From assembly GCA_937907055.1 (NCBI GenBank), contig CALCTW010000124.1:1-33657 (forward strand): a stretch of DNA of 33,657 nucleotides. The letters run 5' to 3'. This DNA is from an uncultured Clostridia bacterium (GTDB lineage: Bacteria > Bacillota > Clostridia > Christensenellales > Aristaeellaceae). The stretch's first letter is position 1. Each line of letters begins with the position of its first letter. The notes under the pieces were generated by a model that made no database searches, was not told the DNA's origin, and was given only the letters and a program-made list of their open reading frames with translations. The translations under genes were made by a program, and so were the position numbers. This document shows positions 22,508 to 31,275 of the stretch, piece after piece.

Positions 22508-23704
22508 TCATGAGGATTGCTGTTTATTTTTCCGGGAAACACGGGTCATCAGGAACAGGGCGATGATGAGGACGACAGGGAAAATACAGCCAAGGCGCAT
22601 GCCGACGCGCAGCTGATCGCCCGCGGCCTGTGCCGCGCTGCCCACCATCCACGGGCCGATGGCGCCGCCCAGATCACCGGCCATGGCCAGCAGGGCAAAC
22701 ATGGCCGTGCCGCCGGTGGGGATGGCAGCCGAACTGATGCTGATGGTGCCCGGCCACATGATGCCCACCGAAAAACCGCACAGGATGCAGCCGACGAGGC
22801 CCAGGACGGCGATGCCGGAGAAGGAGGCCAGCAGATAGCAGACAAGGCAAAGCGCGGCGGAAGCAAACATGAAACGGGTCAGATCGATCTTCGGGCCGTA
22901 TTTGCCGTAGAAGGTGCGGCAGATGCCCATTGCCACGGCGAACAGGCAGGGGCCCAGCAGATCCCCCATCGTTTTGGAAAGGCCGAGCGCGTTTTCCGCG
23001 AAGGCGGAAGCCCACTGCGCCATGGACAGCTCCGAGGCCCCGGCGCACACCATGAGCAGGATGGCCAGCAGGAAGGCGGGCAGTTTCAAAAGATCACGGA
23101 TGCGCATGCCCTTGCCGTCCTCCACCAGTCGCTCGATGGGGCAGACCGCGAAATTATAGATATTGATGACAGGGATGACCGCCCAGATACAGGCCATGAT
23201 CTTCCACGCCCCGATGCCGAACGCGGTGAAAAACAAGGTGCTGAGCACGATGACCGCCACGCTGCCCCAGCAATAGAAGGAATGCAGCGTGCTCATGACC
23301 GCCTCCTTATGCTCAAACGGACAGGCCTCCACGATGGGGCTGACCAGCACTTCGATCAGGCCGCTGCCGATGGCGTAAATGACGGCGCTGATGAGCACCC
23401 CGGCAAAGGGATCGGGCAGAAGCTCCGGCAGGAAGGCAAGACCGATGAGCCCCAGCGCGGAAGCGACCTCGGACGCGATGACGCATTTCCGGTAGCCGAT
23501 CATATCCACAAACCGCGCGCACAGCACATCCACGATGAGCTGCGTGAAGAAGAAGGCCAGGGGGATCAGGCCGATCCTGTCCAGCGGGATCTGATAATTC
23601 TGATGAAAGAACAGGAAAAGCAGCGGCGCGAAGTTGGCGCAGATGGCCTGTGTGATGAAGCCCATGTAGCAGGCGGTGAGGGTCTTGCGGTAGTTTTTTT
23701 TCAT
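22508..23704 (-). CDS. Major facilitator superfamily transporter
   Basis: A 398-aa membrane protein with about twelve hydrophobic helices. MFS features are the loop-2 stretch ARFVDMIGYRKCVIASEV (variant of G-x3-D-R-x-G-R/K) and RFMFASAALCLVCYLL in the second half. GGAGG six bases before ATG 23704 (MKKNYRKTLTACYMGF) decides the start; the ATG at 23716 is itself part of that site. Substrate unknown; the closest feel is of FucP/sugar-like or drug-type MFS proteins, without firm support. It follows the NhaC-type gene by about 105 bases with no terminator, so it is likely the last gene of that operon. Confidence 0.9.
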   Translation of the reverse strand: MKKNYRKTLTACYMGFITQAICANFAPLLFLFFHQNYQIPLDRIGLIPLAFFFTQLIVDVLCARFVDMIGYRKCVIASEVASALGLIGLAFLPELLPDPFAGVLISAVIYAIGSGLIEVLVSPIVEACPFEHKEAVMSTLHSFYCWGSVAVIVLSTLFFTAFGIGAWKIMACIWAVIPVINIYNFAVCPIERLVEDGKGMRIRDLLKLPAFLLAILLMVCAGASELSMAQWASAFAENALGLSKTMGDLLGPCLFAVAMGICRTFYGKYGPKIDLTRFMFASAALCLVCYLLASFSGIAVLGLVGCILCGFSVGIMWPGTISISSAAIPTGGTAMFALLAMAGDLGGAIGPWMVGSAAQAAGDQLRVGMRLGCIFPVVLIIALFLMTRVSRKNKQQSS

Positions 23705-23809
23705 GGGTGCCTCCATAGGTGTGTGAAGGATGCGGAAAAGCGGCCAAGACCGGACAGACGAAGAGCGCGGATAAGAACGGCCCCGGCGATCCTGCCGCGC
23801 GTAAAACTG

Positions 23810-25123
23810 TCAGGGACGATGAAAGAGTTTCTTTTGCCGGATAACGGTGAACAGCGGGAGCAGCCACAGGAAGAAGGCAAAGGGCAGGGAGGCGGCATTG
23901 GCCCCCAGCATGGACAGCGGCACGGAGCTGGCGATGCACCACGGCACCAGACCGGCCACCAGAATGACGGAGTTTTCCATCGCGATCATTTTATCCTCTT
24001 TTTCCGGCTCGGTATCCCCAAAGAGGGAAGCGGAAAGCTGATTCTGCATGATCGCGCCGATGGTCTGATTGCAAAAGAGCGCGCAGGTGCACACGGAAAG
24101 CAGCAGCATGGCGGGATAGCGGCCGATCCTCCCGGACAGGCGGACGAGCCGCTTGTTGAAGGCCTCCAGCATGCCGGTGCCGCGGAAAATGCCGCCGTAG
24201 GTGCCGGAGATGAGCAGGATGACGCTCACTTCCAGCATGGAGAGGATGCCGCCGCCGGAGATCATGGCATCCAGCTGCGGATCGACGGCCTTGTAGCCCA
24301 GCAGCATGCATTTGAAGCAATCGAGCACACCGGCGCCCTGCACGAATACGGCGATCAGGAAGGCGCTGATGATGCTGATCAGCATGGCGGTGCGCACCCT
24401 GATGCCGGTGAAGGGCAGGGCCAGCATGAGGATGGCCGGGATGAGGCACGTCCAGTGCATGGCGAATTCCGCGCGGAGCAGATCGGTAACGGTACCGGAG
24501 GGCTCCATCGGCGGCAGGGCGAAGGAAAGGGCGGCATAAAGGATGACACAGCACAGAAACGGCAGCGCCGCGGAGCGCAGCATCATGCGGATGTTTCTGC
24601 GCATATCGGTGTGGGTCAGCACGGCGACCAGATTGGCGCTGGAGGAGGCGGGGGAGCCTCTGTCTCCGATATATACGCCGGAAAGGATCGCGCCGGCGGT
24701 CAGCACGGGACTGACACCGGAGGCGCGGGCAATGCTGATGAGGATGACACCGGCGGTGGCGGTAACGCCGAAACTGGTGCCGATGGCATAGGACATGACG
24801 GCGGTGAGCAGGAAGGAGGCCAGCAGAAAGCCCCATGGCGGAATGAGAGAGACCCCCAGAGAAATGAAATAGGCGATGGTGCCGCTTTGCCGCCACAGAC
24901 CGATCAGACAGCCGATGATCAGCATGACACTGACGACGATAAAGGAATCCTTAAAGCTGCCGGCAGCGAAGGACGCGATCTGCCGGACGGAAAAGCCCTT
25001 GCGCAGCGCGAGAAAGGAGAACAGAAAAAAGCCGATCACCAGCGGGAAGATCATGCTGAGCCCGGTGATCAGCGCTGCGGTCATGCACAGGATAAAGATC
25101 AGAAAAACGATCAGCAGTTCCAT
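23810..25123 (-). CDS. NhaC-family Na+/H+ antiporter-like transporter
   Basis: A 437-aa membrane protein with ten or more helices. NhaC-type blocks include AIGTSFGVTATAGVILISIARASG and GAILSGVYIGDRGSPASSSANLVA, and later FCNQTIGAIMQNQL. NhaC relatives exchange Na+ and H+, or in some branches malate/lactate. ATG 25123 (MELLIVFLIFIL) has GGAG six bases upstream and is preferred to ATG 25138, which has none; the difference is five residues. It lies about 40 bases after the 109-aa gene, on the same strand. Confidence 0.9.
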   Translation of the reverse strand: MELLIVFLIFILCMTAALITGLSMIFPLVIGFFLFSFLALRKGFSVRQIASFAAGSFKDSFIVVSVMLIIGCLIGLWRQSGTIAYFISLGVSLIPPWGFLLASFLLTAVMSYAIGTSFGVTATAGVILISIARASGVSPVLTAGAILSGVYIGDRGSPASSSANLVAVLTHTDMRRNIRMMLRSAALPFLCCVILYAALSFALPPMEPSGTVTDLLRAEFAMHWTCLIPAILMLALPFTGIRVRTAMLISIISAFLIAVFVQGAGVLDCFKCMLLGYKAVDPQLDAMISGGGILSMLEVSVILLISGTYGGIFRGTGMLEAFNKRLVRLSGRIGRYPAMLLLSVCTCALFCNQTIGAIMQNQLSASLFGDTEPEKEDKMIAMENSVILVAGLVPWCIASSVPLSMLGANAASLPFAFFLWLLPLFTVIRQKKLFHRP

Positions 25124-25164
25124 TGTTTGCTCCGCCATTTCTTAATTTTTGCGGTGGGGGATGA

Positions 25165-25494
25165 TTACGCTTTGGGGTCTGTTTTGTGATCCGTGTATTC
25201 GTGATACAGGATATCCTTGAGCACCAGCATGGCATCCTGCCCGGTATAGCCGTGTTCGGATTGCAATCGCGTGAGCATGCGGCGGAGCTCCGCCGCGTAG
25301 CGGGGGATATCCACCTCCGATTGATAGGTCTTCAGCACGGGGTAGCGGACGCTCCAGGCCGTTGTCCAGTCTGTTTTGTGCTGGTTTTCCCCGGTCGTGT
25401 GCCGGAGGAGGACTTCGAGAGATGCGTTTTCATCCTGCACGGGAACACCTTCTTTTTTCATTGCATCCGGTACGGGAACGCCATCTTTTTTCAT
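25165..25494 (-). CDS. Small protein of unknown function with duplicated N-terminal 11-mer
   Basis: A 109-aa soluble protein. The first 22 residues are a tandem imperfect repeat, MKKDGVPVPDA then MKKEGVPVQDE, so initiation at either Met is conceivable. GGAGG seven bases before ATG 25494 favours the first. The rest (SLEVLLRHTTGENQ, WSVRYPVLKTYQSEVDIPRYAAELRRML and on) is helical and has no recognised domain. Its ATG overlaps the stop of the metallo-beta-lactamase-fold gene (ATGA), so the two are coupled, and it may be a partner of that hydrolase. Confidence 0.8.
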   Translation of the reverse strand: MKKDGVPVPDAMKKEGVPVQDENASLEVLLRHTTGENQHKTDWTTAWSVRYPVLKTYQSEVDIPRYAAELRRMLTRLQSEHGYTGQDAMLVLKDILYHEYTDHKTDPKA

Positions 25495-26390
25495 TGTTTT
25501 TCCTCCGGAACTTCGGCCTTTTCGGCAGCGATGAGGGCAAGCAGCTCGTTTTTCCTGCTGTCCAGATAATCCCGCCACCGTGTGCTGTTGATAAAGGGGT
25601 TGGGAGCATCCGGGCGCGCAAGCTGAAGCGCGCGGCAGCCGAGGGTATCATTGTTATCGGTGTGGTTGCCGAGGAAAAGCTCCACCTTTTCGTTCCGTAC
25701 TTTTTCCAGAGAGGAAAGATAGACCGCGCGGGCCTGATCGACCGGAATATCGTTTTCGGTCAGATAATCCCGCTGAAGGGTGTTGAAGCCAAAGCCGCCG
25801 TAATAGCCGCAGCGCGCGGTGACACCGTTTTCTTCGGCGTCAAAAAAGCAGGAGAGCACACCGTCTGTATGTCCGGGGGTGAGAACAAAGCGGATCGTGA
25901 CATTGCCGAAGGTAAGCACATCCCCGTCTTCGATCTCGTGATCCGGCGTGAACAGCTCATCCCGGTCTGAGCAGCCCTCGTGCATCAGGGAGAGCCATGG
26001 TTTTTCCCGGAACATGCGTGCGTCCGGCGCGCCCAGATAGAGCTGAGTGCCCCACATGCGCTTGAAGAACATGGCGCCGCCGATATGATCCAGATGTCCG
26101 TGCGAGTGGATGATCCACCTGACATCCGCCGGATTGAACCCGGCCTCCCAGATGGCCTGGATCAGCATGGCGGTCGCGCCCATATTGCCGCTGTCCAGAA
26201 GAAGCAGCCCGTTGCCTGTATCGATCAGGTGCACGCAGACCCAGCTGTCTCCCACATACCAGATGTTGCCGAAGATACGGAAAGGATGAACATAGCGCTG
26301 CTCCTGCGCCAGATACATAGGCCCGAGCAGGGTGGACTGCATGGCGCGGCGCCGTTCCTGAAGGGCTTCGTAGCTTTCCCGGATGGTCAT
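25491..26390 (-). CDS. Metallo-beta-lactamase-fold hydrolase
   Basis: A 299-aa MBL-fold enzyme. The zinc motif HSHGHLDH (HxHxDH) is near residue 95, TPGHTDG gives the next metal-ligand His and GNHTDN the third. The N-terminal strand pattern (NIWYVGDSWVCVHLIDTGNGLLLLDSG) is that of the B3-like/lactonase branch. It has no signal peptide, so it acts in the cytoplasm. The fold covers lactonases, phosphodiesterases and glyoxalases, so the substrate is open and drug resistance should not be assumed. AGGAGGT is six bases before ATG 26390; a longer frame to 26450 is rejected. First gene of a probable four-gene unit. Confidence 0.9.
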   Translation of the reverse strand: MTIRESYEALQERRRAMQSTLLGPMYLAQEQRYVHPFRIFGNIWYVGDSWVCVHLIDTGNGLLLLDSGNMGATAMLIQAIWEAGFNPADVRWIIHSHGHLDHIGGAMFFKRMWGTQLYLGAPDARMFREKPWLSLMHEGCSDRDELFTPDHEIEDGDVLTFGNVTIRFVLTPGHTDGVLSCFFDAEENGVTARCGYYGGFGFNTLQRDYLTENDIPVDQARAVYLSSLEKVRNEKVELFLGNHTDNNDTLGCRALQLARPDAPNPFINSTRWRDYLDSRKNELLALIAAEKAEVPEEKQ

Positions 26391-26700
26391 GGTACACCTC
26401 CTGAACTCATCATACCGGTGCATTGTATCATAGATGGGAAGGAGGTTCAATGATATCGTGTATGAGCGCGGAGCGTGATGAAAGAAAATGAATAAAACAT
26501 ACCCGTCCGATCCGCGGGCAGGAAGATCGTGTGATTAAACAAAAACGAAAACAGAATAAACCGGCATTGTACGTAAGCGATCATAAACTGCTGTTCATTT
26601 CAAGGCATGAATTTCCTACAATGGGCACTGTCAGGAGGGCGAGGAAACCTCCTGAAAAGAAAAAAGAAAGAACACGCTCAAACGCGAAAGGAAAATCAAA
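26391..26700. other. 310-nt intergenic region upstream of the secreted-protein gene
   Basis: It lies between divergent genes and should contain promoters for both, but I could not pick either with confidence. It holds an 8-bp hairpin (26631-26638 with 26648-26655) about 45 bases ahead of the plus-strand gene, and several tiny plus-strand frames, one with a good ribosome site (AAGGAGG before ATG 26450, 13 codons). I call none of these a gene. Confidence 0.5.
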
Positions 26701-27756
26701 ATGAAAAAAATTATTGCTTCTCTTATGATCGCGGTCATGTTGGCCGTCAGTTGTTTCTCTGTGATCGGTACCGCGAGTGCCGGTTCCATCTTCGACACCA
26801 TCGGCAGTCTCGCCAAATCCGCGGTGCACATTGTAAAAGCAGGCTGTAACGGTGTCAAGGGTATTGCCCTGGACGTCTTCACCGATACCCCTTCTGATGA
26901 ATGCTACAAGGATATGCATGCCTCCTATGATAAGGCAGTGGAACACGCGGACAATATCATCAGGAACGGCGAAAAGGTCCTTGATGACTTTGTAGATCTG
27001 GCCGTGGGCAGCAAGGATGTCGTTGTGGGTGCTTTCGGCGCCGCGGGCACGGCGCTCTATGAGACCGAAGAATGGATCCGCACCGGTAAGAAGGATTACT
27101 CCAGGTCTGAAGCGTTTGTAGACACGATGAAGAAAGGCTATAAAAAGGCTGATAACGGAATCTTTACCGATGTCGCGGTCATCGCTTCCTCGGCCTTCGG
27201 TGTGCCCGCCTATTTCGTCGCCGGCGCGCAGCTGGTCAAGAGCGGCACCGAGCTGGCTGTTGGTTATAAAGATGGCGGGGAAGCTGCCAAGGAAATGGTC
27301 GCCGCCGGCTTCAGCGGCGTGACCTGCGGTCTGTGCAAGGGCTTTGATGTGACCGGTATGGCGAATACCGCGATCAATTACGCGGTCAATACCACTGTCA
27401 AGATCACGACGGACATCATTGACAACAAGGATAACCGCAGCATGCTGGATATCGTGCTGGAGGACACCGTTGAATCTGCTGCCAAGACCGCTGCCCTGAC
27501 GGGTATCGGCAAGGCCGGTGATGCTATCCGCGCTCACAATGCCGCGAATAACAATGCCGATGCCGCGTCGGATAATGCCAGCAATGCCGCTGTTGATAAT
27601 GCTTCTGTCGATAACGTCTCTGATAACACGAGCGTTTCTTCCGGCAGCACCGCGGACACCGTGTCCTCCGGCAGCACTGCCGATACCATGTCCTCCGGCG
27701 GCTCTGATATCTCTTTCGATTCCGGTGTCGATGTTCCGATCGAAAATGAGATCTGA
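26701..27756 (+). CDS. Secreted protein of unknown function with Ser/Asn/Asp-rich repeat tail
   Basis: A 351-aa protein with a clear Sec signal peptide (MKKIIASLMIAVMLAVSCF, cleavage near TASA-G at residue 27). Residues 28-270 are helical with Ala/Gly/Val-rich amphipathic stretches (VVGAFGAAGTALYETEEWIRTGKK, VAGAQLVKSGTELAVGYKDGGEAAKEM), including possible membrane-interacting segments and a few cysteines. From about 275 the sequence becomes Asn/Ala/Asp/Ser-rich with NAAVDNASVDNVSDNTS and two copies of SSGSTADT. No family recognised. AAAGGAAA precedes the ATG. It is flanked by a terminator and looks monocistronic. Confidence 0.82.
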   Translation: MKKIIASLMIAVMLAVSCFSVIGTASAGSIFDTIGSLAKSAVHIVKAGCNGVKGIALDVFTDTPSDECYKDMHASYDKAVEHADNIIRNGEKVLDDFVDLAVGSKDVVVGAFGAAGTALYETEEWIRTGKKDYSRSEAFVDTMKKGYKKADNGIFTDVAVIASSAFGVPAYFVAGAQLVKSGTELAVGYKDGGEAAKEMVAAGFSGVTCGLCKGFDVTGMANTAINYAVNTTVKITTDIIDNKDNRSMLDIVLEDTVESAAKTAALTGIGKAGDAIRAHNAANNNADAASDNASNAAVDNASVDNVSDNTSVSSGSTADTVSSGSTADTMSSGGSDISFDSGVDVPIENEI

Positions 27757-27797
27757 TCAAAATAAAGTATTTCGATAAAGATAAATATTAAATAAAG

Positions 27798-27836
27798 AAA
27801 CTCCTTTTCCGGAAAAACACCGGAAAAGGAGTTTTT
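27798..27836. terminator. Strong bidirectional terminator
   Basis: A 15-bp perfect stem (27798-27812 with 27820-27834), a 7-nt loop and TTTTT on the plus strand. The minus-strand exit (TTTCTTTATTTAA) is also T-rich, so it ends both the secreted-protein gene and the trp operon. A second small palindrome (27888-27902, 6-bp arms) overlaps the trpA stop. Confidence 0.92.
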
Positions 27837-27899
27837 GATATCGGTCACAGGATCTGTACGATCCCCGGTTGCAGGATAAGAGTGGAATGATCCGACGGA

Positions 27900-28679
27900 T
27901 CACAGCCCCTGCGCGGCAGCCTTTTTCATCTCGGCAACGTACGCGCCCACCACGGGGGCGGCATCCCTGCCGTGCTTTTCCAGCAGTTTGATGATGGCGG
28001 AGCCGACGATGGCACCGTCGGAGATGGCGGCCATCTTCGCGGCCTGATCGGGACGGGAGATGCCGAAGCCGATGGCGCAGGGCACGGAGGTGTTCTGACG
28101 GATGACCTCCACGATGGCGGCAAGATCGGTCTTGATCTCGCTGCGGGTGCCGGTGACGCCGAGGCTGGAAACGAGGTAGATGAAGCCCTCGGCTTCTTTG
28201 GCGATCATGGCGATGCGGTTTTCGGAGGTGGGGGCGATGAGGGAGATGAGATCCACGCCGTACTTGCTGCAGATGGGTTGGAATTCATCCTTTTCCTCAA
28301 AGGGCAGATCGGGCAGGATGAGACCGTCGATACCGATCTCGGCGCAGATGGAAATGAACTTTTCCGCACCGTAGGAGTAGACCACGTTGGCGTAGGTCAT
28401 GAACACCATGGGGATCTTCACATCCTGCCTCAGATCGCGCACAAGGTCAAAGACCTTGTCGGTGGTCACACCGGCGCTCAGCGCGCGGATGTTCGCGCCC
28501 TGAATGACGGGGCCTTCGGCGGTGGGATCGGAGAAGGGAATGCCCAGTTCGATCAGATCGGCGCCGTTCGCCGCGGCAGCGCGGACGACTTTGGCCGTTG
28601 TTTCCAGATCGGGATCACCGCAGGTGATGAAGGGAATAAAAGCCTTGCCGTTTTCGAAAGCCTTGCGGATGTTACTCAT
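27900..28679 (-). CDS. trpA: Tryptophan synthase alpha chain
   Basis: Cleaves indole-3-glycerol phosphate to indole and glyceraldehyde-3-phosphate; the indole is channelled to TrpB. 259 aa, a TIM barrel. Catalytic Glu is in LIELGIPFSDPTAEGP (Glu43, equivalent to E. coli Glu49). The second acidic residue of E. coli (Asp60) is Glu54 here. Phosphate-binding GTRSEI and IVGSAI are present. Its ATG overlaps the trpB stop by eight bases. Last gene of the operon. Confidence 0.97.
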   Translation of the reverse strand: MSNIRKAFENGKAFIPFITCGDPDLETTAKVVRAAAANGADLIELGIPFSDPTAEGPVIQGANIRALSAGVTTDKVFDLVRDLRQDVKIPMVFMTYANVVYSYGAEKFISICAEIGIDGLILPDLPFEEKDEFQPICSKYGVDLISLIAPTSENRIAMIAKEAEGFIYLVSSLGVTGTRSEIKTDLAAIVEVIRQNTSVPCAIGFGISRPDQAAKMAAISDGAIVGSAIIKLLEKHGRDAAPVVGAYVAEMKKAAAQGL

Positions 28680-29862
28680 GGAGATCCTCCCCCCTGTAGC
28701 GGGCGATGGCGGCGCAGTCCTTATCGCCGCGGCCCGAAATGGTGATGACGATGATCTGATTCTTGCTCATGGTGGGCGCGATCTTGATGGCGTGCGCCAC
28801 GGCATGCGCGGACTCGATAGCGGGGATGATGCCCTCGGTCTTCGCGAGGTACTCAAAGGCGTTCACCGCCTCATCATCCGTAACGGCCACATATTCGGCG
28901 CGGCCGGTGTCATGCAGGTTGGCATGCTCCGGTCCGATGCCGGGGTAATCCAGACCGGCGGAGATGGAATAGACCGGCGCGATCTGGCCGTATTTGTCCT
29001 GACAGAAATAGCTCTTCATGCCGTGGAAGATGCCGAGGCGGCCGGTATTGATGGTGGCGGCTGTCTCGAATGTATCGATGCCGCGGCCGGCCGCTTCGCA
29101 GCCGATCAGGCGCACACCGGTATCCGGGATGAAGTGATAGAAGCTGCCGATGGCATTGGAGCCGCCGCCCACGCAGGCGATGACGGCATCCGGCAGACGG
29201 CCTTCTTTTTCAAGGATCTGCTGTTTAGTCTCCTTGGAGATGACGGCCTGGAAATCACGCACGATGGTGGGGAAGGGGTGCGGGCCCATGACGGAGCCCA
29301 GGCAGTAATGCGTGTCATCGATGCGGCTGGTCCATTCGCGCATGGCCTCGCTGACGGCATCCTTCAGGGTGGCGGTGCCGGTGGTGACCGGAATGACCTC
29401 CGCGCCCAGCAGCCGCATGCGGTACACATTCAGCGCCTGGCGTTTGGTATCCTCTTCGCCCATGAACACCACGCACTCCATGCCCATCAGCGCGGCGGCG
29501 GTGGCGGTGGCCACGCCGTGCTGACCCGCGCCGGTCTCGGCGATCAGACGGGTCTTGCCCATCTTCTTGGCCAGCAGAGCCTGACCCAGAACATTGTTGA
29601 TCTTATGCGCGCCGGTGTGGTTCAGATCCTCACGCTTGAGGTAGATCTTCGCGCCGCCCAGATCCTTCGTCATTTTTTCCGCGTAGTACAGGCGGCTGGG
29701 GCGGCCGGCGTATTCATTAAAAAGCTCGGTCAGCTCCGCGTTGAATTCCGGGTCATCCTTGTAGTGGTCGTAGGCGGCTTCCAGCTCGATCACAGCGTTC
29801 ATCAGCGTTTCGGGGATGTACTGTCCGCCGTGGATGCCGAAGCGTCCCTTGGGATTGGTCAT
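28672..29862 (-). CDS. trpB: Tryptophan synthase beta chain
   Basis: A PLP enzyme condensing indole with serine. 396 aa, normal. HTGAHKIN carries the PLP lysine (Lys87), GGGSNAIG binds the phosphate, and GRFGIHGGQYIPETLM opens the protein as in TrpB1-type enzymes paired with TrpA. GGAG lies shortly before the ATG, 15 bases after the trpF stop. Confidence 0.98.
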   Translation of the reverse strand: MTNPKGRFGIHGGQYIPETLMNAVIELEAAYDHYKDDPEFNAELTELFNEYAGRPSRLYYAEKMTKDLGGAKIYLKREDLNHTGAHKINNVLGQALLAKKMGKTRLIAETGAGQHGVATATAAALMGMECVVFMGEEDTKRQALNVYRMRLLGAEVIPVTTGTATLKDAVSEAMREWTSRIDDTHYCLGSVMGPHPFPTIVRDFQAVISKETKQQILEKEGRLPDAVIACVGGGSNAIGSFYHFIPDTGVRLIGCEAAGRGIDTFETAATINTGRLGIFHGMKSYFCQDKYGQIAPVYSISAGLDYPGIGPEHANLHDTGRAEYVAVTDDEAVNAFEYLAKTEGIIPAIESAHAVAHAIKIAPTMSKNQIIVITISGRGDKDCAAIARYRGEDLHE

Positions 29863-29877
29863 TTTGCTCCACTCCTC

Positions 29878-30486
29878 TCAATCTTGGATCGCCCGGACAA
29901 ACTGCACAAAGTCGCGCATTTTGCCGGCGTCTTTTGTTTTTTCGGTTTCGATGCCGCTGGATACATCCACCCCTGCGGGATGCACCCGGGCAATGGCTTC
30001 ACATACGTTTTCGGGGCTCAGGCCGCCGGCCAGAATGAAGGGGCGCTTCATGCCCTCGATCAGCGACCAGTCAAAGGCCTTGCCGGTGCCGTAGCCGTTA
30101 TCCAGCAGCACCATATCGGCATGGCTTTCCTCCGCCTTGACGGCATCCTCGGCAGAGCGGATCTTGAACGCGCGGAAAATGGTTTTTCCGGTCATGCGGC
30201 GCAGGGCGTCGATGTAATCGTTATCCTCATGTCCATGCAATTGCGCGATATCGATGATACCGTCATTCAGCAGGGAGGCGACCTCCTCAATGGGGGCATC
30301 CACGAACACGCCGGCTGCCTGAATGGCGGGATCCAGCGCCGCTTTCATCCGGGCGGCCATCTCGCGTGTCACATTTCTGTGGCTTGGCGGAAAGAATACG
30401 AACCCGGTGTAATCCGGCTTCAGGGCATTCACGGCTTCAATATCCTGCATGCGGAACATGCCGCACAGCTTGATTTTGATACTCAT
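29878..30486 (-). CDS. trpF: Phosphoribosylanthranilate isomerase
   Basis: The third pathway step by order of reaction, an Amadori rearrangement of PRA to CdRP. 202 aa, a compact TIM barrel. Catalytic Cys is in IKLCGMFRMQDIEA (Cys8), with the Asp in the VLLDNGYGTGKAFDW segment. The phosphate loop is LAGGLSPENV. The C-terminal PAGVDVSSGIE is typical. ATGA overlap with trpC. Confidence 0.97.
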   Translation of the reverse strand: MSIKIKLCGMFRMQDIEAVNALKPDYTGFVFFPPSHRNVTREMAARMKAALDPAIQAAGVFVDAPIEEVASLLNDGIIDIAQLHGHEDNDYIDALRRMTGKTIFRAFKIRSAEDAVKAEESHADMVLLDNGYGTGKAFDWSLIEGMKRPFILAGGLSPENVCEAIARVHPAGVDVSSGIETEKTKDAGKMRDFVQFVRAIQD

Positions 30487-31274
30487 ATTGCTGCCTCCCT
30501 CATGGCTGCCAGCATCCGGGGCTTATCCGGAGAACGCATCAGCGCTTCGCCGATCAGCGCGGCGTCCGCGCCGATGTTACGGAGGACCTTGCAGTCCTCA
30601 GGCCCCTTCACGCCGCTTTCCGCCACATAGACCCGATCCGCCGGGATCAGGTCACGCAGGCGGGCGGCATTGGTAAAGTCTACGGAAAAATCCTTGAGAT
30701 TGCGGTTATTGACACCGATGATCTTCGCCCCGGCGGAGACAGCGGAGGCGATCTCTTCGGCATTGTGCGTTTCCACCAGCGCGGCCAGCCCCAGTTCATC
30801 ACAGATCCGCAGCCGGTGGGCGATCGCGGCGGTGTCATCCAGCGCGCAGATGAGCAGCACGGCATTGGCGCCCATCACACGGGCCTGATACAGCTGATAA
30901 TCATCCACGGTGAAATCCTTGCGGAGCATGGGTGTGCCGATCGCCGCGCGGATCTCAGTAAAGATGGCATCCGAACCCAGGAACCATTTGGGCTCCGTAA
31001 GGCAGGAAACGGCGTCCGCCCCGGCGGCCTCGTAATCCCGGGCGATGTCCAGATAGGGGAAATCCGCCGCGATGACGCCCTTGGAGGGGGAGGCCTTCTT
31101 CACCTCGCAGATGAAGCGCATGCCGGGCCGGGAGAGCGCGGAGAGGAAGGCATCGCCGTTCCCCCTGCCGAGGGAGAGGGCCGCTTCTTTTAACTGTTCC
31201 TCCGGTACGCGTTCCCTGTCCGCCTGCACGCGCTCCCGCGCGTGGGCGGCGATGGTATCAAGGATCGTGGACAT
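30483..31274 (-). CDS. trpC: Indole-3-glycerol phosphate synthase
   Basis: Ring closure of CdRP to indole-glycerol phosphate. 263 aa, single-domain enzyme (not fused to TrpF). Family sequences are ICEVKKASPSKGVI with the catalytic lysine, FLTEPKWFLGSDA-like SCLTEPKWFLGS, LRKDFTVDDYQLYQA, GVNNRNLKDFSVD and AESGVKGPED. It starts one base after the trpD stop. Confidence 0.97.
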   Translation of the reverse strand: MSTILDTIAAHARERVQADRERVPEEQLKEAALSLGRGNGDAFLSALSRPGMRFICEVKKASPSKGVIAADFPYLDIARDYEAAGADAVSCLTEPKWFLGSDAIFTEIRAAIGTPMLRKDFTVDDYQLYQARVMGANAVLLICALDDTAAIAHRLRICDELGLAALVETHNAEEIASAVSAGAKIIGVNNRNLKDFSVDFTNAARLRDLIPADRVYVAESGVKGPEDCKVLRNIGADAALIGEALMRSPDKPRMLAAMREAAI

Positions 31275-31275
31275 G

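Noticed and set aside
22517..25189. 890-codon plus-strand frame over the MFS and NhaC-type genes
   Set aside because: It is a shadow of two membrane-protein genes, extremely rich in Gly, Asp, Gln and His, with no domain.
26450..26491. 13-codon frame after AAGGAGG at about 26440
   Set aside because: The ribosome site is good, but the peptide is short and without features, and no promoter is visible. A leader peptide is possible but unsupported.
26530..26704. Basic 57-codon frame from GTG 26530 ending across the start of the secreted-protein gene
   Set aside because: No ribosome site, GTG start, Lys/Arg-rich translation of an A-rich leader; more likely untranslated sequence.
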